From NCBI RefSeq assembly GCF_000158955.1, contig NZ_GG657757.1:7103359-7140752 (forward strand): a stretch of 37,394 nt of DNA. The letters are read 5' to 3'. The translations under genes and the position numbers were made by a program. Each line of letters opens with the position of its first letter. Position 1 is the stretch's first letter. This document shows positions 17,006-23,094 of this stretch, piece after piece. This DNA comes from Streptomyces viridochromogenes DSM 40736. Lineage in GTDB: Bacteria; Actinomycetota; Actinomycetes; Streptomycetales; Streptomycetaceae. The notes under the pieces were generated by a model that worked only from the letters and a program-made list of their open reading frames with translations, did no database searches and was not told where the DNA came from.

Positions 17006-17442
17006 GGTGACCTGAGCAGGCGGTTCAGCGCCCGTCCGAACACATACCGCGAAGAGCGCCGCACGACGCCGTCGAAGAGTGACGGCAGCAGCCGGAGGCG
17101 GATCTCCTCCCGCCAGATCACACGGCTGCGGCCCCCGGGCCCCGGCCGCACTTCCAGCTCCGCCCAGCCCAGCACCACCCGGCCCCGTTTCTCCAGGTGG
17201 CACAGCCCTGGCGCCCCGTCCTCCGGCGGCTGCCACACCGTGACTTCCATCGGGTCGTCGAAGGACAGCGGGCCGACGCCCGAGCGCGCCACGACGAGGG
17301 TCCCGCGGCGGGTCGGTTCGGGCGGGACCACTCTGACCGTCGTCAGCGGCACCACCTCGCCGTGCCGACGCCACTGGGTGACCCGCCGCCAGGCCTCGTC
17401 GAGGGGGAGCGGGACCGTACGCTCGAGCAGGAAGTTCACCAC
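17002..17442 (-). CDS. SRPBCC (START-like) family protein
   Basis: 146 residues with the order of strands and helices of the SRPBCC/polyketide cyclase fold: an opening strand FLLERTVPLPLDEAWRRVT, then successive strands, and a long C-terminal helix SSRYVFGRALNRLLR. Such proteins bind hydrophobic ligands in a deep cavity. The GTG at 17442 has TACGAT 6 bases upstream, a -10-like box at the spacing of leaderless Streptomyces genes. The stop overlaps the methyltransferase start by 4 bases, suggesting a two-gene unit; the ligand is unknown. Confidence 0.8.
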   Translation of the reverse strand: MVNFLLERTVPLPLDEAWRRVTQWRRHGEVVPLTTVRVVPPEPTRRGTLVVARSGVGPLSFDDPMEVTVWQPPEDGAPGLCHLEKRGRVVLGWAELEVRPGPGGRSRVIWREEIRLRLLPSLFDGVVRRSSRYVFGRALNRLLRSP

Positions 17443-17532
17443 GTCACGATCGTAGGAAATCCGCGCTGTTCAAGGCCCGGTCCGTGCATGCCTCACCCGG
17501 TTGGCCCAGGCCGGGCGGTACTGGCCTCCCGC

Positions 17533-18321
17533 CTACCGGTAGACCTTCCCCGGCTCCGCCTTCCCGGGGGCCAGGAGTTGTGGGACCGTCACGAACACGT
17601 ACCCGCGTTCCTTGAGCGCGTCGATGATGCCCGGAACGGCCGGGACGGTGCCGTCGTAGATGTCGTGCAGCAGGATGATCCCGTCCCGGGACGCCTGGGC
17701 GAGGACACGGCGGGTGATGAGGTCCGAGTCGGTCGTCGTGTAGTCCTTCGCGGTCACGCTCCACAGCACCTCGGAGAGGCCGAGTTCGCGGCAGATCTCG
17801 TGCACGGTGGCGTCGGTGCGGCCCTGAGGCGGACGCATCAGGGTCGGGCGACGGCCGGTGAGGCGTGCTATCTCCTGATTGGGGCGTTCCAGCTCCTCGC
17901 GTATCTCCTCGGGTCTCAGCCGGGTCAGGATCTTGTGGTCCCAGGTGTGGCTGGCCACCTCGTGGCCCTCGTCGGCCATCCGCCGCACCAGCTCCGGGTA
18001 CTTCTCGATGTGCCGCTTGCCGAGGAGGAAGAAGGTCGCCGGGACCTGCTTCTCCTTCAGGATGTCCAGCAGGCGTGCGGAGTGCTCGCTCGGCCCGGCG
18101 TCGAAGGTCAGCGCGATGCACTTGACCTCACGGCAGTCGACGGTGCCGAAACGGGCTGCTTGCAGGTCCGCCGCCGCACGGGCCCGTACGGCGCTCGGAG
18201 CCGTGGTCGCGGGCCCCGCGCAACCGCTCAGCACCAGGGTCAAGGCGGCGGTCACCGCGAGCGTCCCGGCCGTTCGGAACGCGATCCCCGTTTTCTTCAT
18301 CTTCTTGGTCAGAGAAAGCAT
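17533..18321 (-). CDS. Polysaccharide deacetylase lipoprotein (NodB homology, CE4)
   Basis: 262 residues from the ATG at 18321 (alternative ATG at 18300). A lipoprotein signal ends in LVLSGC, so the protein is predicted to be lipidated and held outside the membrane. The CE4 motifs are in order: LTFDAGPSEHS (motif 1), HTWDH with both metal-binding His (motif 2), RPPQGRTD (motif 3), WSVTAKDYTTTD (motif 4) and ILLHDI (motif 5). Family members remove N-acetyl groups from peptidoglycan or chitin oligomers. Motif 1 has Ala in place of the second, metal-binding Asp of TFDDGP; the first Asp (catalytic base) is kept. The start was chosen because TATAGT at 18333-18328 sits 6 bases upstream, fitting a leaderless transcript, with a palindrome across it. 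Confidence 0.9.
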   Translation of the reverse strand: MLSLTKKMKKTGIAFRTAGTLAVTAALTLVLSGCAGPATTAPSAVRARAAADLQAARFGTVDCREVKCIALTFDAGPSEHSARLLDILKEKQVPATFFLLGKRHIEKYPELVRRMADEGHEVASHTWDHKILTRLRPEEIREELERPNQEIARLTGRRPTLMRPPQGRTDATVHEICRELGLSEVLWSVTAKDYTTTDSDLITRRVLAQASRDGIILLHDIYDGTVPAVPGIIDALKERGYVFVTVPQLLAPGKAEPGKVYR

Positions 18322-18329
18322 GCCGGGAC

Positions 18330-18346
18330 TATACACAGAGTGTATA
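18330..18346. promoter_or_regulatory. 17-base perfect palindrome over the deacetylase promoter
   Basis: TATACAC-AGA-GTGTATA has perfect 7-base arms. It covers most of the putative -10 TATAGT of the deacetylase gene (minus strand 18333-18328), so a protein bound here would block transcription. It is strikingly AT-rich for this genome. The size and symmetry suit a GntR- or TetR-type repressor, but no such gene is next to it. Confidence 0.65.
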
Positions 18347-18565
18347 CGCTCACTTCATAGTGTTTTCGGCCCTTTCGTCGGGCTACTCGCGCCGGGGCGC
18401 GCGGAGCGGCGAGTGCGGCGAGTGGGGCGAGTGCGGGGAGAGCCTCGTGACATGACAATTGGGTGTATGTCCCAGTAGTCGGCGCCAAGTGTTTGAGACA
18501 GCTGCGTCGCGGCACTCGGCTGCACCGAAGTCCCCCACCCGACTCCGGGACGGAGCACCTCCCCC

Positions 18566-18712
18566 ATGCGCATCCTCGGAACCAACGCCCTCTTCCATGA
18601 CCCTGCCGCCACCCTCGTGGTCGACGGCAGGACGGTGGCGGCCGCCGAGGAGATCGGGCCGTACGCGGTCCGCCGGAGGAGGGCGTTCGCGGGAGGGAGG
18701 ACCGCCGCATGA
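18566..18712 (+). pseudogene. Carbamoyltransferase remnant with internal deletion
   Basis: A 48-codon frame starts MRILGTNALFHDPAATLVVD and continues GRTVAAAEE, which is the N-terminus of NodU/CmcH-type carbamoyltransferases (ATP-site half). It then jumps to IGPYAVRRRRAFAGG, which matches the C-terminal tail of the same family. About 500 or more codons of the normal protein are missing between E29 and I30, and the deletion is in frame. The stop overlaps the following glycosyltransferase start (ATGA), as expected if this was once the first gene of the operon. The product cannot be an active enzyme. Identification rests on memory of the family ends and needs alignment. Confidence 0.7.
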
Positions 18713-19707
18713 CCTCGTACGCCGTCGTGATCCCCACCCTCGTACGGGACACCCTCGCCGACTGCCTCGCGGCGCTGGCCGCCGCGACCGGGCCGCGCCC
18801 CGAGGAGATCGTCCTCGTCGACGACCGGCCCGACCCCGAACCGGACGGGCTGCAGCACCCGTTGAGCGTCCTCGGCGATCTGCGGGAGCGCACCACGGTG
18901 CTGGGCGGCGGCGGTCGTGGGCCCGCCGCCGCCCGCAACACCGGACTGCGCGCCGTGACCGCACCGTGGACCGTGTTCCTCGACGACGACGTCCAGGTCG
19001 GACCCCACTGGTGCGGGCAACTGGCAGAGGACCTCGCCGAGGCGTCCCCCGACATCGCGGGCGTCCAGGGCGTCATCGCCGTCCCCCTGCCCGGCGAACG
19101 CCGCCCCACCGACTGGGAGCGCGGCACCGCCGGACTCGCCCGGGCCCACTGGATCACCGCCGACATGGCCTACCGCACGGAGGCCCTCAAGCAGGTCGGC
19201 GGTTTCGACGAACGGTTCCGGCGCGCCTTCCGCGAGGACGCCGACCTCGCGCTGCGCGTCCTCGACGAGGGCTGGCGCATCCGGCAGGGCCGCCGCACCA
19301 CCCGCCACCCCGTGCCCCCCGCCTCCCGCTGGGCGTCCGTGCGCCAGCAGCGCGGCAACGCCGACGACGCCCTCATGCGGCACCTGCACGGACCCGACTG
19401 GTGGGACAAGGCAGTCGCGCCACGCGGCCGGATCCGCACCCACGCGGCGATCACCACCGCCGGCGTCGCCGCCTGCGCCCTCGCCGCCACCGGACACGGC
19501 CGGGCCGCCACGGCCTGCGCGCTCGGCTGGGCGGCCGGCACGGCCGAGTTCGCCCGGGCCCGCATCACTCCCGGCCCCCGCACCCGCCACGAGGTGACGA
19601 CCATGCTCGCGACCAGCGTGCTCATCCCGCCCGCCGCGACCTGGCACCGGCTGACCGGCGCCCTGCGCCACCGTCACGCCGCCCCCTGGCAGGAGATGGC
19701 GCGATGA
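18709..19707 (+). CDS. Family 2 glycosyltransferase
   Basis: 332 residues of GT-A fold. The nucleotide-binding opening is YAVVIPTLVRDTLADCL, the metal/nucleotide-sugar site is FLDDDVQVG (D92-D94), and the acceptor-side acidic motif is FREDADLALRVLDEGW (about 177-192). The C-terminal part has one or two weakly hydrophobic stretches (about 245-285) that might touch the membrane. It is joined by ATGA overlaps to the carbamoyltransferase remnant upstream and the GmhB-like phosphatase downstream, so it belonged to a sugar-modification operon. Donor and acceptor are unknown; heptose is the best guess from the neighbours. Confidence 0.88.
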   Translation: MTSYAVVIPTLVRDTLADCLAALAAATGPRPEEIVLVDDRPDPEPDGLQHPLSVLGDLRERTTVLGGGGRGPAAARNTGLRAVTAPWTVFLDDDVQVGPHWCGQLAEDLAEASPDIAGVQGVIAVPLPGERRPTDWERGTAGLARAHWITADMAYRTEALKQVGGFDERFRRAFREDADLALRVLDEGWRIRQGRRTTRHPVPPASRWASVRQQRGNADDALMRHLHGPDWWDKAVAPRGRIRTHAAITTAGVAACALAATGHGRAATACALGWAAGTAEFARARITPGPRTRHEVTTMLATSVLIPPAATWHRLTGALRHRHAAPWQEMAR

Positions 19708-20303
19708 GCCCGGTCAAGGCCGTGCTGTTCGACCGCGACGGCACGCTCGTCGAGGACGTCCCCCACAACGCCGACCCCGACCGCGTACGCCCCGTCGAGG
19801 GCGCCCGCGAGGCGCTCGCTCTGCTCCGCGCCCGCGGCATCCGCACCGGCGTCGTCACCAACCAGTCCGGCGTCGCACGTGGACTGCTCACCGAGGCCGA
19901 CGTCCGCCGCGTCAACCACCGCGTCGACGAACTCCTCGGCCCCTTCGACGTGTTCGCCATGTGCCCGCACGGCCCCGACGAGGGTTGCCACTGCCGCACA
20001 CCACAGCCCGGCATGGTGCTGTGGGCGGCCGGGCGGATCTGCACCGGCCCCGCCGACCTTGTCGTCATCGGCGACATCGGCGCCGACGTGGAGGCCGCCC
20101 ACCGGGCCGGCGCCCACGGCATCCTCGTCCCCACCGCGCGCACCCGCCCCGACGAGACCGCGAGCGCGGACCATGTGGCACCCGACCTGCTGACCGCTGT
20201 CCGCGCCGTACTGGACGGACCGCCGAAGGGCCGCGTCCTCGCCGACGAACGTCCCATACGGGAGGCCTACGCGACCGGCCCGGCCCCGGGCGGAGTCAGC
20301 TGA
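19704..20303 (+). CDS. gmhB: D,D-heptose 1,7-bisphosphate phosphatase-like HAD hydrolase (GmhB type)
   Basis: 199 residues. HAD motif I is FDRDGTL (D10, D12), motif II is VVTNQSGVARG, and motif IV is GDIGADVEAAHRAGA. Between them is the GmhB zinc loop, CPHGPDEGCHCRTPQPGM, with the spacing of the four ligands (C-x-H, C-x-C). GmhB removes a phosphate from D-glycero-D-manno-heptose 1,7-bisphosphate on the way to nucleotide-activated heptose. The ATG at 19704 overlaps the glycosyltransferase stop. The enzyme looks complete, although the kinase and heptosyltransferase genes after it are broken; histidinol-phosphate phosphatase activity is a possible alternative role. Confidence 0.85.
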   Translation: MSPVKAVLFDRDGTLVEDVPHNADPDRVRPVEGAREALALLRARGIRTGVVTNQSGVARGLLTEADVRRVNHRVDELLGPFDVFAMCPHGPDEGCHCRTPQPGMVLWAAGRICTGPADLVVIGDIGADVEAAHRAGAHGILVPTARTRPDETASADHVAPDLLTAVRAVLDGPPKGRVLADERPIREAYATGPAPGGVS

Positions 20304-20366
20304 GACCCCTCGTCACCCGGCTCACCGGCTCCGGCGACATCCTGCTTGCCGGGCCCGCCGTCCACC
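20300..20366 (+). pseudogene. 5' fragment of a family 9 glycosyltransferase (heptosyltransferase)
   Basis: Directly after the gmhB stop, the frame starting with CTG at 20300 reads RPLVTRLTGSGDILLAGPAV, the N-terminal nucleotide-sugar-binding segment of ADP-heptose:heptosyltransferases (usually RLDNLGDVLLAGPAV). It loses family character after about 20366, where the kinase fragment begins in another frame. No ATG/GTG/TTG start remains. Confidence 0.65.
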
Positions 20367-20369
20367 GCC

Positions 20370-20810
20370 GTCCTGGTCTCCGACTACGACCGCGTCACGG
20401 CGGCTGCCCTCCTTGATCCTCGCCGCCCGCCCGCAGCTGGTCCGGGACCCGCACCCACGCTGCGGGCCGCCGGTGCCCGGCACCCAGCCACCCATGCTGC
20501 GGGCCGCCGGTGCCCGGCACCCGGCCGGTGCCTCCGGCCCGGTGCCCGGCACCCGGCCGGTGCCTCCGGCTGAGATGGAGGCCCACGGCCTCGCCTCGCG
20601 GGACGGCACCCCGCGCCGGGAGCTGCGTGCCGCCGCCCACAGCGCCGCCACCGTCGTACGGCACCGGCGTGCCGCGGCCGTCGCGGTCACCCTCGGCGCC
20701 CGCGATGCCCTGCCGTCCTGGTGGCCGAGGGCGCCGTGGCCCGCCGCGAGTGGGTCCGTCGCCGTGGGCGGGGCGGCGGCACCGAGCGCGGACGCCGAAC
20801 CGGCACCGCC
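20370..20810 (+). pseudogene. Decayed PfkB-family kinase (heptose-7-phosphate kinase type)
   Basis: Pieces of a RfaE/HldE-like kinase appear in order across two frames: VLVSDYDRVTAAALLD (from 20370), then in another frame AARPQLVRDPHPR (from about 20425), PPAEMEAHGLA (remnant of the TPNEAEA motif, about 20565-20600) and ELRAAAHSAATVVRHRRAAAVAVTLGARDALPS (two pieces of about 20620-20720). The catalytic GAGD motif of PfkB kinases is gone. Short tandem repeats (20459-20570) expand the middle. Taken together this is a dead kinase gene of the same sugar pathway as gmhB. Confidence 0.6.
20459..20570 (+). repeat. Short tandem repeats inside the decayed kinase
   Basis: A 27-base unit GCTGCGGGCCGCCGGTGCCC... 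occurs at 20459-20485 and 20496-20522 (period 37). An overlapping 30-base unit beginning GGTGCCCGGCACCCGGCCGG occurs at 20509-20538 and 20541-20570 (period 32). The copies are identical. They point to recent slippage or unequal recombination in already inactive DNA. Confidence 0.8.
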
Positions 20811-20814
20811 GCCC

Positions 20815-21201
20815 GACGATGACGACCCGTACCTCGTGGCCCGGCTCGCCCAGCAGGCCGGCCTGCCCGACGCCGACGGGTTCGGCGGCGGTCCGCCCTT
20901 GGGTCTGCCGGCCGCCCTCGTCGCCGACGCCCCCATCGTGATCAGCGGCGGTACCGGAGTCGCCCACCTCGCCGTCGCCCACGCCACACGCTCCGTCACC
21001 CTCTTCGGCCCGTCCCCGCCGAGCCGGGGGAGCTGGGGCGTGTCGCCCGGTCCGCGCCACCGTGCGCTTCCGGTACGGCCCGGAGGGCGATCCGCGCACC
21101 CGCCGGACGACCGACCCGGGACCGACCCGCCACCCTTGCGCATCACCCCGTGGGAAGGCCTGCGCGCCCTCGACGCACCGCCCGGCACCCGGCACCCATG
21201 A
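20815..21201 (+). pseudogene. 3' fragment of a family 9 glycosyltransferase
   Basis: In the frame ending at 21201 the sequence YLVARLAQQAGLPD leads to LPAALVADAPIVISGGTGVAH and LAVAHATRSVTLFGPSPPSR, which is the C-terminal nucleotide-binding signature of family 9 glycosyltransferases (D/GTGxxHLA...LFGP). The tail to the stop also resembles the family end. There is no start codon or N-terminal half attached, since the kinase fragment precedes it. The usual acidic residue before TG in this family is replaced (GGTG). Confidence 0.65.
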
Positions 21202-21216
21202 GGGGCCCGGAAACGC

Positions 21217-21537
21217 TCAGCTCCCGCACCACCGGCACATCAGTCGGAACCCGGCGAACAGCGTCAGGGGCCACAGCGCCGCGAACGCCCAGATCACACC
21301 CGGTTCGGAGGTGACGATCCCGATGACCAGCAGGGCGACCGACACCGCTAGCAGGACCGCCACGGTCCAGACGCGCGGGCGGTAGGAGGCCAGCCGGACG
21401 AAGAGGCGGGCGGGATCGGGCAAGCGGCTCACCCGCAGGGTGCGCAGCCGGCGGTCGAGGCGGCGGTCGCGGCGCAGGACGCGTTCCATCTCGTCGAGGA
21501 TGCGCTGCTCGTGATCGGGAAGTCGGCCGATGGACAC
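21217..21537 (-). CDS. DUF3040 membrane protein
   Basis: 106 residues. The N-terminal cytoplasmic part with LPDHEQRILDEMERVL is the DUF3040 signature, followed by a basic helix and two membrane segments (about residues 57-76 and 80-97). The family is actinobacterial and of unknown function. The GTG at 21537 has an excellent ribosome-binding site AAGGAGAA. It lies about 100 bases after the pyruvyl transferase-like gene on the same strand and may be cotranscribed with it. Confidence 0.88.
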   Translation of the reverse strand: MSIGRLPDHEQRILDEMERVLRRDRRLDRRLRTLRVSRLPDPARLFVRLASYRPRVWTVAVLLAVSVALLVIGIVTSEPGVIWAFAALWPLTLFAGFRLMCRWCGS

Positions 21538-21639
21538 GCGGTTCTCCTTCCGGGCAGCCCGACCGTCTCCTCCCGGGGGGACATGCGGCGGGACAGGAAG
21601 CGGGGACTGACAAAGCGGGTGCCCCGTGAGGTCCCCGAG

Positions 21640-22548
21640 CTAACCGGGCACGGCCCGTGCCAGCGCCTCGACGAGCCGGTCCGCGCTGTCCGGCACGATG
21701 CCCTCGCGGAACCCGTCGCGGATCTGCCGGGCGGTCACCCGGCCGCCGGTCAGGCACCAGTCCCACCAGCGGTCCAACTGCCGCACGTCCAGCCGCTCGC
21801 CGGGCACCAGCGCGGGCCAGCCACAGGCCCGGGCCTGCGCGGTCACCTTCGCCCCGCCGTCGACCGGATCGACGGCCAGCACCGGGGTGCCGACCCGTAG
21901 GGCGATGACCAGCCCGTGCAGCCGGTCGGTCACCACGAGGTCCAGCCGGGCCAGCACGGACTGGAGCTGCGCGGGTGTGGCGCTCAGATGCCAGTCGTGG
22001 GTGTCGAGCCGGGTCTCCAGCTCCAGGCGGGCGCAGTCCTTCCCGGCCAGCCAGTGCGTCACCTCCTCGGCGACCTGACCGTGCCGCCGCTGCTGCCCGT
22101 ACTCCTGCTGCCCGTGGCTGAGGATCACCCCGACGACGGGCCGGGCGGGCACGTCCGGGGCACGGGCCGCCAGGTCCTCCACCGGCTCGGTGTCCGGCGC
22201 GTCCCGCGGCAGCACCCGGTGGAAGCCGGTCACGGCCGCGCTGCCAGGGTCGATCACCGAGGTGCCGACGGCGATCCGCACCGAGTGCGCGAACCGCCGG
22301 TGCAGTTCCTCGACCTGCGGCCCGTGCAGCGGGCCGCACACGAACACCAGGTGGGAGTAGTCCTCCGGCCACAGCCCGTCCAGGTGCAGCGCGTCCGGAC
22401 GGAAGCCGGGACTCCAGGCGACGTCGTAGGCAATGCCCGTGCCGAGCAGGACGTCCTCCACCCGGCGCAGGGCCAGCACGTCCCCGGCGGTCGCCTCCCC
22501 GTCCCGGAAGCTGAACCACCCGGCCAGCAGGACCCTGCGCGGTCGCAT
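21640..22548 (-). CDS. Polysaccharide pyruvyl transferase family protein
   Basis: 302 residues from the ATG at 22548. The N-terminal half begins MRPRRVLLAGWFSFRDGEATAGD, a nucleotide-fold opening, and the C-terminal half carries the family core VVTDRLHGLVIALRVGTPVLAV (about residues 204-225), as in CsaB/WcaK-type enzymes that add ketal pyruvate to cell-wall glycans or sugars. Substrate unknown. An in-frame GTG at 22566 and TTG at 22599 are weaker alternatives, as none has a good ribosome-binding site. It lies beside the broken heptose operon but on the opposite strand; both concern surface sugars. Confidence 0.8.
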   Translation of the reverse strand: MRPRRVLLAGWFSFRDGEATAGDVLALRRVEDVLLGTGIAYDVAWSPGFRPDALHLDGLWPEDYSHLVFVCGPLHGPQVEELHRRFAHSVRIAVGTSVIDPGSAAVTGFHRVLPRDAPDTEPVEDLAARAPDVPARPVVGVILSHGQQEYGQQRRHGQVAEEVTHWLAGKDCARLELETRLDTHDWHLSATPAQLQSVLARLDLVVTDRLHGLVIALRVGTPVLAVDPVDGGAKVTAQARACGWPALVPGERLDVRQLDRWWDWCLTGGRVTARQIRDGFREGIVPDSADRLVEALARAVPG

Positions 22549-22628
22549 GCCGTTGTGTGTGTGCACATGCCCTGAGTGCCCGCCCCACGGGCACGGCAAT
22601 CAGGGCATTACGCGCATAAGCCTTACGG

Positions 22629-22779
22629 TCACCGGGAGTAGAAGATGGCGTCCGCCCGGTCGGTCGCCGTGCTCACCGCCTGCACGTTCAGCAGGTACTC
22701 CCAGACACACCCGCCGGGTCGGCCAGGCCGGCGCGCCGGTGGAAGGCGAGATCCGGGAGCGGATGAACGAGATCTTCAC
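22629..22779 (-). pseudogene. Possible short gene remnant, family not recognised
   Basis: A GTG at 22779 behind CAGGA opens a frame reading VKISFIRSRISPSTGAP; further on, a different frame reads WEYLLNVQAVSTATDRADAI and FYSR before a stop at 22629-22631. Both look more protein-like than random translations of such GC-rich DNA, so this may be a small gene with an internal deletion and frameshift. I could not assign a family, and it may be chance. Confidence 0.3.
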
Positions 22780-23094
22780 GTCCTGACGGGCCCAGCTGTC
22801 GCGGACGGGCCTCAGTGGGCCTGTGCGCACCGCACCCTGACATCCCGCATCACAAGCCGATCAGCGTCCCGCAGGCCCCGGCAGCCACAGAGGATTACAC
22901 GGTCGAGGGCTGTCGACATACCCGAATTCAGGCTCCCCGGCAACCCCTCGCCGCTGTGAGGCAGGACTCTTCAGCCGTGTGAAGACCACCGCCCGCGGAT
23001 CCGGCGTCGAGAGTGCAAGATTCGGGCACCGATGGATGGACGAGCACTCGGCGGGTGTCAGACGGCGAGCGACAGATGAGGAGAGAGGCAGACG
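22780..23094 (+). promoter_or_regulatory. pntA: Upstream region of pntA
   Basis: 315 bases without a supported gene. It must hold the pntAB promoter, but no -35/-10 pair stood out. The clear element is the ribosome-binding site GAGGAGAGAGG (about 23077-23087) before the pntA start. A weak inverted pattern around 22970-22990 (TTCAGCCGTGTGAA) could be an operator. Confidence 0.4.

Noticed and set aside
18400..18440. GCGAGTGCGG/GCGAGTGGGG short repeats
   Set aside because: Only a few imperfect 9-10 base copies; too short to separate from chance in this base composition.
20413..21201. Apparent single 262-residue protein
   Set aside because: It is a chance fusion of kinase remnants, tandem repeats and a GT9 tail with no ribosome-binding site; treated as pseudogene pieces.
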